Part shown: positions 37,609 to 47,462 of the stretch, one piece after another
How positions within the stretch are numbered: the first letter of the stretch is position 1
Layout of the letters: each line of letters starts with the position of its first letter
Source of the DNA: Corynebacterium canis
Lineage (GTDB): Bacteria > Actinomycetota > Actinomycetes > Mycobacteriales > Mycobacteriaceae
Direction of reading: 5' to 3'
DNA length: 64,000 nucleotides
Assembly: GCF_030408595.1 (NCBI RefSeq)
Contig: NZ_CP047080.1
Coordinates: 1,011,246 to 1,075,245, forward strand
Translations under genes and position numbers: made by a program
The notes under the pieces: model-generated
Told to the model about the DNA's origin: nothing
Database searches by the model: none
What the model saw: only the letters and a program-made list of their open reading frames with translations

Positions 37609-37641
37609 GCGAAACGCTAGCGAGACGCTAGCGATATAGGT
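37609..37641 (+). repeat. Right direct repeat of the island insert
   Basis: Repeats the 22-base ispH 3' sequence of 36607-36628 with an extra 12-base internal copy. It overlaps the 3' end of the minus-strand gene ending at 37628. Confidence 0.75.
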
Positions 37642-38263
37642 CGTCGTGCCGCGAGGCCGCCCGCCGTTGCCGCATCAATTCCTGCACCGTCACCTGGGAA
37701 GATTGGGATTGTGCGCGATGCGTGCGGCGGGTCCGTACCGAGGTGCGCGCCCGGCTGGCCTGCTCCGCGCGTTCCTGGTTGATTTTGCGCACCTTTTGTT
37801 GCTTGACGGCCGTCCGGCGAACCGCACGTACTTGCGCATTGCGCGCCAGCAGCCAGCGCGCGAAGGCAATCACCACGGTAATCACCGTCACCGTCATCAG
37901 GAATGGGAATTGTTCCGTCAGGGGATACACGGCCGTAATGATCTCCGTGCGCGTGATCGGCCCATCCGCTCCGGGAAGCATCCGCCCCACCAGCCACGCC
38001 GTAATTGGCATGGCCACCCCGAACGCAAATGGCAGCTGCGCCGTGGTGATAAACAGCCCGCGCGGCTCCACGAACAGCACCGCCACGATGGCGCCGGCCG
38101 CGAAGCACCACAAGAATTCCGCGCCGAGCTCCTTAAAGTTCATGCTCAACAACGCGCCCGTAATAAGCGAGGCAAAGATTATCGACGTCGCGGACCACAC
38201 CGGCACCCCAAAGCGGGCGGCGGCGGGGAGGCGATCAGGCGAGGTTCGATAGTGTTGAGTCAC
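37628..38263 (-). CDS. Four-helix membrane protein with basic tail (DUF6542-like)
   Basis: A 211-residue protein with about four membrane segments (residues roughly 20-40, 48-68, 74-94 and 118-138) and a long basic, Gln/Arg-rich cytoplasmic tail that could bind RNA or DNA. It resembles the actinobacterial DUF6542 membrane proteins found next to ispH, but I know of no function. The last codons lie in the duplicated 22-base sequence, so the C terminus may have changed slightly upon insertion. Confidence 0.7.
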   Translation of the reverse strand: MTQHYRTSPDRLPAAARFGVPVWSATSIIFASLITGALLSMNFKELGAEFLWCFAAGAIVAVLFVEPRGLFITTAQLPFAFGVAMPITAWLVGRMLPGADGPITRTEIITAVYPLTEQFPFLMTVTVITVVIAFARWLLARNAQVRAVRRTAVKQQKVRKINQERAEQASRARTSVRTRRTHRAQSQSSQVTVQELMRQRRAASRHDDLYR

Positions 38264-38283
38264 GGGGCGTTATTCTACCGGGG

Positions 38284-39579
38284 TCAGGAGCGAAATACAT
38301 GTAGGATATCTTGCAATCTGGATAAGCTGGGGGTGGCCGTGTCTTCGCGCCGCGCCGCCCGCATTTTCCGGCCGGCTTCTTCACCTTCCTGTGCGGTCAG
38401 CGAGCCCACCAACGTGGCAAATTCGATGTCCGCCGCGCGTTTCTCCCCAGAGCGCAGTGCGATCAGGTCGCTCAAGTAGCGCAGCAGCACCGCCAGCATC
38501 GCCGCCGTGGGCACCGCCAAGAACGCGCCGATAATACCGAACAAACTTCCGCCCAAGGTCACCGAAATCAAAATGACCACCGGATGCAGGTTCATCGCCC
38601 GCGATTGCACCATCGGTTGCAGGATATTGCCCTCCAATTGCTGCACCAGGATCACCAGGCCGAGGACCAGGAAGGCGGTGGTGGTCCCGTGGGACACAAA
38701 GGCGATCATTACGGCCAATGCGCCCGCAACTACCGCACCCACGATGGGGATAAACCCCGCGATAAAGGTCAATGTGCCCAACGCCAAGGCCATGGGGACG
38801 CCGAGCAATGCCAGCCCAAGGCCGATAAACACGGCGTCGACAAACGACACGAGTGCCTGAGCGCGAATAAACCCCGCCAACGTAATCCACGCGCGGGTAA
38901 ACAACTCCGTCAGATGCCAGCCGACCCGGCGGCCCGTCACCTCACGCAACCAGGGCATAAACCGCGGCCCGTCCTTGAGGAAGAAAAACGTGAGCACCAA
39001 GACGATACCGATGGTGACTAGCACCGAAGACGCCACGCCCAAACCCGCGAACAGCTCGCCGGCGATCGTGCCGGATTGCTGCTGCAGCCAAGTCGCGGCG
39101 TCGGAAAACCAGCCGTTTAGATCCTCGCCATTGATATGCAGCGGCGGGCCCTGCAACCACAATTGCAGGCGCTGCACACCCTCGAAGGCCTGGAAAAACA
39201 ACGTCTGCGATTGGTTCACAATGCTCGGCGCGATCAAACCGATCAGCCCGCCGAAAAACGCGAGCGTGCCCAGGATCGTAATAATCGCCGACAACGCGGG
39301 CGGCACCCCGCGGCGCTGCATCCAGCCGGTGGGCGTCCACAGCACCGAAGACAAGATCAAAGCGATGAAGATGGGGAGCAGGCCGCGCCAAAACTTACTC
39401 ATGACGTACCACGTCACCCACGACGTGGCCGCGATCACAAGCAGGCGCAGGCACCACCAGGTGAAGGTTTTCATGCCTTCGGCGATGACTTCGAACCGGT
39501 CAATCGAGTCATGCGCCTCCAGCTCCTGAAACGCCTGGGTGGCCTCGCCCCGGAAATCCTTATCGTTCACGCTATCCAT
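38284..39579 (-). CDS. AI-2E family transporter (PerM-like)
   Basis: A 431-residue membrane protein with about seven to eight hydrophobic segments and the family pattern FIPIVGAVVAGALAVMIAF followed by LEGNILQPMVQ. AI-2E proteins include exporters of autoinducer-2 and sodium/proton antiporters; which applies here cannot be told. The N-terminal 45 residues are hydrophilic. It is read in the same direction as the 37628 gene 20 bases downstream, so they may share a transcript. Confidence 0.85.
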   Translation of the reverse strand: MDSVNDKDFRGEATQAFQELEAHDSIDRFEVIAEGMKTFTWWCLRLLVIAATSWVTWYVMSKFWRGLLPIFIALILSSVLWTPTGWMQRRGVPPALSAIITILGTLAFFGGLIGLIAPSIVNQSQTLFFQAFEGVQRLQLWLQGPPLHINGEDLNGWFSDAATWLQQQSGTIAGELFAGLGVASSVLVTIGIVLVLTFFFLKDGPRFMPWLREVTGRRVGWHLTELFTRAWITLAGFIRAQALVSFVDAVFIGLGLALLGVPMALALGTLTFIAGFIPIVGAVVAGALAVMIAFVSHGTTTAFLVLGLVILVQQLEGNILQPMVQSRAMNLHPVVILISVTLGGSLFGIIGAFLAVPTAAMLAVLLRYLSDLIALRSGEKRAADIEFATLVGSLTAQEGEEAGRKMRAARREDTATPSLSRLQDILHVFRS

Positions 39580-39594
39580 ATTGCCAAAGAACGC

Positions 39595-39616
39595 GAAAAG
39601 CCTCCCGAAGGAGGCC
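39595..39616 (-). terminator. Terminator of the metP-metS operon
   Basis: On the minus strand GCCTCC pairs with GGAGGC around TTCG, followed by TTTT. It lies just after the metS stop. Confidence 0.75.
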
Positions 39617-39624
39617 CGCTTGTT

Positions 39625-39795
39625 TTAGTGATCGTGTTCGTGTGAGATCAACACATCATCGGTAGCGTATTCCGAGGTGCCCAGTTCGCCGGACATTTCG
39701 TCCGGGTTGCGGCGCAACGCCAAGATGCTCACGATGAGGCCACCCCAGATCACCACGATAAACAGGACCATCATCATAATTGCGATGCCACTCAT
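39625..39795 (-). CDS. metS: MetS, small subunit of the methionine/alanine importer
   Basis: A 56-residue protein encoded just after metP. It begins MSGIAIMMMVLFIVVIWGG, has one membrane segment (residues about 4-26) and ends in a His-rich tail (SHEHDH). In C. glutamicum the MetPS sodium-coupled importer needs this small subunit for methionine and alanine uptake. The ATG is preceded by GGAAAG and lies 18 bases after the metP stop. Confidence 0.82.
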   Translation of the reverse strand: MSGIAIMMMVLFIVVIWGGLIVSILALRRNPDEMSGELGTSEYATDDVLISHEHDH

Positions 39796-39813
39796 TGCTC
39801 TTCCTTTCCGGGG

Positions 39814-41439
39814 TTAGCTCAGGCCGTTGGTGTCGGTGTACTGCTCGGCGGCGAAACCGGCGGCGCGGCGCGGGGTGTACTTTCGGGGACGATCGATCGT
39901 GCGTTCGCTATCGGGGTCGACGCCGAAGTCCGAGCCGGGCGGGCCGATCAGGCTGGTGCCGTTCTGCCACGGGATCAACGCCAGCAGCAGCGAGGACACG
40001 CCGATCACCGCCAGCACGCCCCAGCCATACCAGCCGAGCTGGGACATCGAATAGCCCTCGTACGGTTCCCGGATCAGGCTAATAAGCTCCTGCAACAGGG
40101 TGTAGCCCAGCACGATGGTGGTCACATTGACCACGCAGATGCGCCACACCGTGCCCACCTTAAACGAAGACACCGCATTGAGGTGCAGGGAGAACTCGTC
40201 GATGCGGCGCATGACCCAGTCCAGCAGCACGATGGTGATCAGCGCGACGGAAACGATGCCGATCTGGTTGGTGTACTTATCCATGATATCCAGCGTGACC
40301 AGCGCGGAGGTGGTGGAAAACAGCGCCAGCGACAGCAGGCCCATGACCACACCCACGGCGATGGCGGTGGATTTGCGCGGCAGGTTCAGCTTGTCCTTCA
40401 CCGCGGAAACAACAACCTCCAGCAGGGAGAACAGCGAGGTAAAGCCGGCGATGGTCAGGCTGCCGAAGAACAACACGCCGAAGATCGGGCCCAGCGCCAT
40501 CTGATTGATAATGGTGGGGAAGGCGAAGAACGCTAGGCCGATACCGGAGGTGGCAACGTCCTGCACCTCGGTGTTTTGCTGGAAGGCCATAAAGCCCAGG
40601 GCCGCGAACACGCCGATGCCCGCCAGCACCTCGAAGGAGGAGTTTGCAAAGGCGGTGACCAGGCCCGTGCCGGTCAGGTTCGTGCGGGGCTTCAGGTAGG
40701 ACGAATACGTCAACATAATGCCGAAACCGACGGACAAGGAGAAGAAGATCTGGCCGTACGCCGCCACCCACACGCTCGGATTGGACAGCGCGCCCCAATC
40801 GGGCGTGAAGAAGGCGTTCAGGCCCGCCGCCGCACCCGGCAGGAACAGCGCCTGCAGCACCACGATGATAAATAGCGCGGTCAGGATCGGCATAAAGATC
40901 TTGGACACCTTGCCGATGCCTTCGTCCACACCCATGGCCAGGACCACGATCGCCAGCACCCACACCAGCGCCAGCGCCACGGCGATCTGCGGCACGATGG
41001 AGAAGGAGAAGGTGACGGAGGGGTCCATCTGCAGGAAGTCCTTGAGGAAGTAGTCCTGCGGGTTATCGCCCCACGCCATATTGAAGGATTTCACCGTGTA
41101 CAGGCCGGCCCATGCGATAATGGCGGCGTAGTAGATGGTGATAAAGAAGGAGATGCCTACCTGCACCCAGCCGATGGGTTCCGCCCAGGATTTCACGCGA
41201 CGGAACACCAGCGGGGCGGAGCCGCGGAAGCGGTGGCCCAGGGTGTAGTCGAGGAAGAGCAGGGGGATACCTGCGGTCAGTAGCGCCACCAGATAGGGGA
41301 CAAGGAACGCGCCGCCGCCGTTATCATAAGCGACGTATGGGAAGCGCCAAATATTTCCGAGGCCGACCGCGGAGCCGATGGCGGCGAGCAGGAACGCGAT
41401 GCGGGTGGAAAATACTTCGCGACGAGGTGATTCAGCCAT
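39814..41439 (-). CDS. metP: MetP, sodium-coupled methionine/alanine importer
   Basis: Neurotransmitter:sodium symporter (SNF) family permease, 541 residues with about 12 membrane segments. The sodium and substrate site is visible in FLLAAIGSAVGLGNIWRFPY near the N terminus, and GAFLVPYLVALLTAGIPLL follows. The metS gene downstream and the conserved position make methionine and alanine the likely substrates. The C-terminal tail is polar. Confidence 0.87.
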   Translation of the reverse strand: MAESPRREVFSTRIAFLLAAIGSAVGLGNIWRFPYVAYDNGGGAFLVPYLVALLTAGIPLLFLDYTLGHRFRGSAPLVFRRVKSWAEPIGWVQVGISFFITIYYAAIIAWAGLYTVKSFNMAWGDNPQDYFLKDFLQMDPSVTFSFSIVPQIAVALALVWVLAIVVLAMGVDEGIGKVSKIFMPILTALFIIVVLQALFLPGAAAGLNAFFTPDWGALSNPSVWVAAYGQIFFSLSVGFGIMLTYSSYLKPRTNLTGTGLVTAFANSSFEVLAGIGVFAALGFMAFQQNTEVQDVATSGIGLAFFAFPTIINQMALGPIFGVLFFGSLTIAGFTSLFSLLEVVVSAVKDKLNLPRKSTAIAVGVVMGLLSLALFSTTSALVTLDIMDKYTNQIGIVSVALITIVLLDWVMRRIDEFSLHLNAVSSFKVGTVWRICVVNVTTIVLGYTLLQELISLIREPYEGYSMSQLGWYGWGVLAVIGVSSLLLALIPWQNGTSLIGPPGSDFGVDPDSERTIDRPRKYTPRRAAGFAAEQYTDTNGLS

Positions 41440-41587
41440 GGTCGGCCTTTCCGTCGATGGTATGGATACCGGTAGAAAACTTACAGAACTTCGCAGCGAA
41501 ACTCAGGAAATTCCGAAAATCATCTCACGCTGTGGGCAGATATTAGCATAGCGTTCCATATATTGGAATACATTTGGGTGGCGGAAC

Positions 41588-43375
41588 TCACTCTCCGCGG
41601 AGTTTCCGCTGCTCAAGCACCCAATCGGCGTACCCTTGCACACCTGCGGGGAGGGTAGGGAAGATGCGGTCCCGCCCCACACGATCGATCACACCGGCGT
41701 CTTCAAACTGCCGAAACAGCTCCCGTTTGACCCGCGCCATGGCGAACACGATGCCGCGCCGTTTTAATTGCTTTCGCAGCTCATTCACAGCGTCGATAGC
41801 CGTCAGATCAATCTCCACGTTCGCCTCGGCGTTGAGCAAAAACCACCGCACGCGGGAGGGCGCGGCGTCGATAGCCGCCAAAGCGCGCGTAACAAAGTCG
41901 TCAGCGTTTGCGAAAAACAGCGGCGAGTCATAGCGATACACCAGCAAACCAGGCACTTGCTTTGCGACGTCGTAATCCACCACGTTGTGCATCCCCGCCA
42001 AGCCATCCACGTACCCGAGCACCCCATCGTTAGGCTTGGTCAGGCGGCGCAGCAGATCAATAATGCTCAATGCCACGGCGATGGCGATCCCCTCCAGGAC
42101 GCCCAGCGTGGCCACCGCGACGGCCGTAGTGAGCGCCAACAATAGCTCGCTAGTGCGAAACCTTGCGATGCGAATCCATTCACCCGGATCGATCAGCTTC
42201 CCCGCCGCCACGATCACGATCGCGCCAAGCGACGCCGCCGGGAAATGCGATAGCGCGGGCGCCAAAAACAGCAGGGTGAGCACCACCGCGGCGGCGGCAA
42301 CCAGCGAATACACTTGCGTCCGCGCGTGCATCACCCGCGCCAGCACCGTCCGGCTCCCGCTGGAACTCACCGGGAACCCGCCGGTAAGGCCCGTACCGAT
42401 ATTCACCAGGCCCAACGCCAAACGCTCCTGGTTCGCATCGATGCGCGGCTCCTTGCCCCGGCGAAACGCGCGCGCCGTCAGCATATTGTCCGAATACGCC
42501 ACCACCGTGATCCCGATCGCCGCATTGAGCAACGCCACCACATTGATATCGCCAAGCGCGGGCAGGCCCAAGTTCGGCACCCCGCGGGGCAGCTCCCCGA
42601 TGACCTTGACGCCCTGCTCATCCAGGCCCGCGGCCCACACGATTGCCGTGGAAACCACGATCACAATGAGCGGGGCCGGCCAGGTTGGCAAAAACCGAAA
42701 CAATAAGACTAGGGCCACAATGCATCCCGCCGCCAAGAGCAATGTGGGCAGGTGCGCTTCCCCTAGGCGTCGGACTAGGTCCCAGGCGGCCACCAGGTCA
42801 TGATCGCCCCGCGCATCAATCTTGGTGATGGTGTCCAGCTGGCTGAGCACCATCAACACGGCCACGCCCGCCAGATAGCCGACCAGCACCGGTTTCGAAA
42901 GAAATTCCGAGATAAAGCCCAGCCGCATAATAAAACCCACGATCGCGACCGCGCCTACCGTTAGCGCCAATAAGGCCGCCATCTGCGCGGTCCGTTCCGC
43001 ATTCGCGTTCGGTCCCGCCAGCGCCGCGATACCCGCGGCCGTCATCAATGCCGTCGTGGACTCCGGGCCCACCGACATGCACCGCGAAGTCCCCACAAAC
43101 GCATACAGAACCAACGGAACAATCGCCGACCACAGGCCAACCACCGGCGGCAACCCGGCGATCGTGGCATACGCCATGACCTGGGGCACTAGGTAAGCTG
43201 CGACGGTGATGCCAGCCAGGACGTCGAAACGCAACCAGCGACGCTGATAGCCCCGCAAAACCGCAAACCCCACAGCGCTCTGGGCGCGCGCAGGAGGATT
43301 CGGCTCCCCGCCGCCGAGCGAAGACATCAAATCTCGAATAGGCCCAGGTGGGCCCGAAGGCACGCCGCTATCCAT
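41588..43375 (-). CDS. SulP-family anion transporter with STAS domain
   Basis: A 595-residue protein with about 11-12 membrane segments (including LVPQVMAYATIAGLPPVVGLWSAIV, the SulP signature) and a C-terminal STAS domain (residues about 455-570). SulP proteins move sulfate or bicarbonate; the substrate here is uncertain. It is divergent from ychF with 46 bases between the starts. Confidence 0.88.
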   Translation of the reverse strand: MDSGVPSGPPGPIRDLMSSLGGGEPNPPARAQSAVGFAVLRGYQRRWLRFDVLAGITVAAYLVPQVMAYATIAGLPPVVGLWSAIVPLVLYAFVGTSRCMSVGPESTTALMTAAGIAALAGPNANAERTAQMAALLALTVGAVAIVGFIMRLGFISEFLSKPVLVGYLAGVAVLMVLSQLDTITKIDARGDHDLVAAWDLVRRLGEAHLPTLLLAAGCIVALVLLFRFLPTWPAPLIVIVVSTAIVWAAGLDEQGVKVIGELPRGVPNLGLPALGDINVVALLNAAIGITVVAYSDNMLTARAFRRGKEPRIDANQERLALGLVNIGTGLTGGFPVSSSGSRTVLARVMHARTQVYSLVAAAAVVLTLLFLAPALSHFPAASLGAIVIVAAGKLIDPGEWIRIARFRTSELLLALTTAVAVATLGVLEGIAIAVALSIIDLLRRLTKPNDGVLGYVDGLAGMHNVVDYDVAKQVPGLLVYRYDSPLFFANADDFVTRALAAIDAAPSRVRWFLLNAEANVEIDLTAIDAVNELRKQLKRRGIVFAMARVKRELFRQFEDAGVIDRVGRDRIFPTLPAGVQGYADWVLEQRKLRGE

Positions 43376-43407
43376 AGCACGAGCCTAGCTGCAAACTGGA
43401 AGGTTGA

Positions 43408-43413
43408 TAGGAT
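43408..43413 (+). promoter_or_regulatory. -10 box of a probably leaderless ychF promoter
   Basis: TAGGAT ends eight bases before the GTG start of ychF at 43422. No ribosome-binding site is visible. Confidence 0.35.
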
Positions 43414-43421
43414 CAAAACCC

Positions 43422-44506
<1,085 letters not shown>

Positions 44507-44507
<1 letters not shown>

Positions 44508-44700
44508 AGGTTGGCGCTCTAGCGGCTGCTCTACTAGTGGTTGCCTGGGGCAGTTATAGTAAGAAGCAATCGATCCCCTCCCAAGCCTCTCAAAGAAGCT
44601 CAAATGGGAGGGGCCGCTTTCTTTTTTGAGGTGTCCCGTTTGAAGGCGAGTCTGCGGGCGCTAGTTCTCTAGCCGCTAGGAGCGTTAACTAGGCGGTGCG
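44507..44700 (+). repeat. Flanking repeat, left copy
   Basis: Starting at the ychF stop, about 190 bases (GGCGCTCTAGCGGCTGC, CAGTTATAGT, the CCCCTCCC hairpin, GAGTCTGC..GCGCTAGTT..CTAGCCGCTA) recur with roughly 75% identity at 48503-48735. A shorter piece (GCG.TAACTAGGC) recurs near 54711. Confidence 0.65.
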
Positions 44701-45165
44701 GTCAGCCGTGTGCAGATGTGCCTGAGGCAGATCCTGCGCGGCCGCGTTTTCCCAGGAAAATCCGGCCCGAAAGCAAGGCAGATCCTGCGCGGCAAGGCAG
44801 ATCGTACAGGGGCGTGAGGTGTGGGCTCTGGCGGTGCGGAATCGATGTCGTATGCAACGTTGTTGAAGGCGGTCAATACCGAGGGCTTATCTGGGAATCG
44901 ATGACCTGACATTTCAAGCTATAGTTCTTGCCCGAGTTGTGAAGCCAAGAGTAAAGTACCGCCTGTCATGGCTGACCTGGGTAGCAATTCCGTGAGCAGC
45001 TCTGGAATCACAAAGGCGTCGACGCGCCGAAGGTCTACTCCCGTTATGCGAGCGTTTAGTTAGCCCGCGAGACTGCGCCAAGCCCCAGATTGTGTTCGAC
45101 AGGTTATAGGATTACTGGCAAAACTAGTAATATCCATGAATTAAAACTCACCCTTGGAGACTCCC
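44508..45165. other. Intergenic region after ychF
   Basis: No credible gene in 658 bases. It contains the terminator at 44575-44624, three AGGCAGATC motifs (44724-44800; one forms TGCCTGAGGCA), and a degenerate sequence with several short frames. It marks the start of the accessory segment. Confidence 0.7.
44575..44624 (+). terminator. Terminator after ychF
   Basis: CCCCTCCCA (44575-44583) pairs with TGGGAGGGG (44605-44613), followed by CTTTCTTTTTT. A near copy with a T-run lies at 48572-48620. Confidence 0.8.
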
Positions 45166-45525
45166 ATGTCAGACATTGACAACGCTAATATCCCACCATG
45201 CCCAGAGTGCGGCAGCGAGTACACCTATGAATCCGGTACTTCCATTATCTGCCCGATGTGCGGCTACGAGTGGGTGCCGGGTGAGGCAGAATCGGAGGCC
45301 GCTGCGTCCTTGGTTAAAGATGCCGTTGGTAATGTGCTTGCTGACGGCGATAGCGTCTCCATCATCAAGAGCCTGAAAGTCAAGGGTGGCAGCGACATCA
45401 AGATTGGCACCAAGGTTACGGGAATTCGTCTGTTGGCGGAACCAGTAAACGGCCATGATATTGAGGCCAAGGTTCTGGGAGCCGGGCAGATGTACCTGAA
45501 ATCGAGCGTAGTGAAGAAGGTGTAG
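45166..45525 (+). CDS. phnA: PhnA-like zinc-ribbon protein
   Basis: A 119-residue protein with an N-terminal zinc ribbon (CPECGSEYTY, then CPMCGYEW) and a C-terminal SH3-like PhnA domain (VKGGSDIKIGTKVTGI). The family is annotated as alkylphosphonate utilisation, but the true function is not established. The ATG at 45166 has TTGGAG seven bases upstream. It is short, intact and without phosphonate genes nearby. Confidence 0.87.
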   Translation: MSDIDNANIPPCPECGSEYTYESGTSIICPMCGYEWVPGEAESEAAASLVKDAVGNVLADGDSVSIIKSLKVKGGSDIKIGTKVTGIRLLAEPVNGHDIEAKVLGAGQMYLKSSVVKKV

Positions 45526-45615
45526 AGCTCCGTGGGTTTGCTTCTGGGGGAAGAATTGAGCTGGCAGCGCATGCTTCGTCTGCGCCTGCTCGTCGACGCG
45601 CGGCGGTGATTTGAC

Positions 45616-46443
45616 ATGGCCGCATTTCCCCAGCCCTGGTCGTACCCGAAGGTTAAAGCGATCGCAGACGTACTCGCCGACACTAACGAGGGTTTGACTC
45701 GCCGCGAGATTGGCGAACTGCTCCATCGCTTGGGCATGGAGGATCCGAGCCCGTCGAAGAGCAAACGCGACCGGCTGGCCGACGTCTTCGTTGCTCGTCA
45801 AAACAAGGATCAGAGCTCGAAAGGCACTAGCACGTTCATCGAAACGGCGATGGAGCCGGTGAGGTACTACACCCAGAAAGCGGTGTTCGCTCGCCGTAAG
45901 AAACTGCTAAACGAGCGTCTCTCCCTCGTCGGAGTGCGTATCAGCGACGAAGGTAAAGTTGGCGAGGGTGCAGTTGCCCAGATCCTAGATGACGCGTCTC
46001 GCATCGCAACGTCGATCTACGATGAGCTCCGCCAACGCAAATGCTATACGTGGGTACTCCAGTACTGCTCCGTAGAGGTTCTGAGGAAGGCATGTTCCCA
46101 TGCCTGTCCGGAGGCGACCAAGAGCATCTTCGATCGCCTCCGGAGCCTGACGGGCTTGCCGAGCGACGGAGCCTCGCTCGTAGATGAAGCTTTGGCGCTC
46201 GGGAAGTCTGGCAAGCCAAAGCTCCCGATCAACTCTCTGCGCCCGCAGACCGAAAGGGATGAACAGTCCGGGTTCGCAAATCCTGTGAAGGGCTTGAACA
46301 GTCTCTACCGGAACCCGACGGCGCACGACCTGCGGTTGAAACGACCGATCGGTAAGGACGAGTTACTCGAAGTGCTGACGATGATCTCGATGGTTCATCG
46401 GAGACTAGACGGCGCGTCAGCGCAAAGCGGAGGTTCTACGTGA
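45616..46443 (+). CDS. TIGR02391/Ymh-like protein with HEPN RX4H motif
   Basis: A 275-residue cytoplasmic protein. The N-terminal part (residues about 15-90) has a winged-helix look (LTRREIGELLHRLGM) seen in TIGR02391 proteins, and the C-terminal domain ends with SLYRNPTAHDLRLKRP. R232-x4-H237 fits the RX4-6H signature of HEPN ribonucleases used in abortive infection and toxin systems. The last GTGA overlaps the start of the next gene. An antiphage role is inferred from motif and context. The family assignment is from memory. Confidence 0.75.
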   Translation: MAAFPQPWSYPKVKAIADVLADTNEGLTRREIGELLHRLGMEDPSPSKSKRDRLADVFVARQNKDQSSKGTSTFIETAMEPVRYYTQKAVFARRKKLLNERLSLVGVRISDEGKVGEGAVAQILDDASRIATSIYDELRQRKCYTWVLQYCSVEVLRKACSHACPEATKSIFDRLRSLTGLPSDGASLVDEALALGKSGKPKLPINSLRPQTERDEQSGFANPVKGLNSLYRNPTAHDLRLKRPIGKDELLEVLTMISMVHRRLDGASAQSGGST

Positions 46444-47462
46444 GCGACGGTACGGATCGAGGCGAGGGTTTCGAGATGCCAGCGAGTTTCTCGCGGGCGC
46501 TTCTGCCGAATATGGACGCTTACTCGGTGAGTCTGCGCCTGCAGGAGCAGATGCGCTCATTTAATTCCGACTACAGTGCCATCACTCGAGAGGTAACCGC
46601 ATCGATCGAGCGGTTCCGAAAGCAGATGGAGTCGATGGTCGTCCGTGTCCCGGCATTCTCGATACCGCCGCTCGATCTGGCTGCACTATATACTCCGATT
46701 CTCGACCCCGAGACTCTGGAGGCGTTTAAGCGGCTCTCCGAGCAGCAGACGAAGGCAATGGCGGTCTTGCGAGAGTCGCTCGGGTCTCTGTTTAACTCGG
46801 AGGCGATTCGGGGCTTTAACCGTGCTTTGCTGCCTCCCAACCTCAAGGAGCATGCTGATGGGATCACTGCCGGACAGGTTCGCGAGTTCGTTGAGCAGGA
46901 GGGCATTCCACTCTACCTCGTACCACGGGGACGCTTGGCGCTGCGGCTGCTGCGGGCGAAGGACCGTGCGGGGCGAGGACGTGTGCTTGGCGATTGCTAC
47001 AAGTCGCTCATGGACGACTGCGCCGCTGTACTGGAGCAGGCGGATCACGAGGTGATTAGCGGCGAACTGAGCTTTGTCCTCGACGGTCTTGGCGCGATGC
47101 GCGCCGGCCACTATCGTTCGGCTCAGTCCATGTTTACCGTCACGTTGGACACGCTGATCTATCGCTTTTATCCCGATTTGCAAGACCGTCGGGACATCAC
47201 GAATCGCAAGAAGGGTGCGGACGTCCCAAAGGCGATCGAGGAGATGGGGGTCCGAGATGCGTTCATCTGGCTGCCGATTTGGAATGCGCACGAGGAATTC
47301 TGGAAGAACAAGGGCGACAAGGTGCCGTACTACTACTCGCGCCACGCGAGCGTCCACGGCGTTTCCTCGCGCCAGTTCAGCAAGCGAAACTGCATTCAAG
47401 CACTCATGCTTGTCACGAGCCTGATCGGCTACGCCGACCAGTTGGCCCGCGAAGCTGGCTAG
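46440..47462 (+). CDS. Unknown protein with a second HEPN-like RX4H motif
   Basis: I do not recognise a named family. The 340-residue protein has a helical, partly coiled N-terminal half (residues about 25-135) and a C-terminal helical domain. Within that, YYSRHASVHGVSS holds R301-x4-H306, followed by an Ala/Leu-rich helix, as in HEPN proteins. It starts with GTG at 46440, overlapping the stop of the 45616 gene by four bases (GTGA), so the two are translationally coupled and probably form one system. No transmembrane segments. Confidence 0.65.
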   Translation: MSDGTDRGEGFEMPASFSRALLPNMDAYSVSLRLQEQMRSFNSDYSAITREVTASIERFRKQMESMVVRVPAFSIPPLDLAALYTPILDPETLEAFKRLSEQQTKAMAVLRESLGSLFNSEAIRGFNRALLPPNLKEHADGITAGQVREFVEQEGIPLYLVPRGRLALRLLRAKDRAGRGRVLGDCYKSLMDDCAAVLEQADHEVISGELSFVLDGLGAMRAGHYRSAQSMFTVTLDTLIYRFYPDLQDRRDITNRKKGADVPKAIEEMGVRDAFIWLPIWNAHEEFWKNKGDKVPYYYSRHASVHGVSSRQFSKRNCIQALMLVTSLIGYADQLAREAG

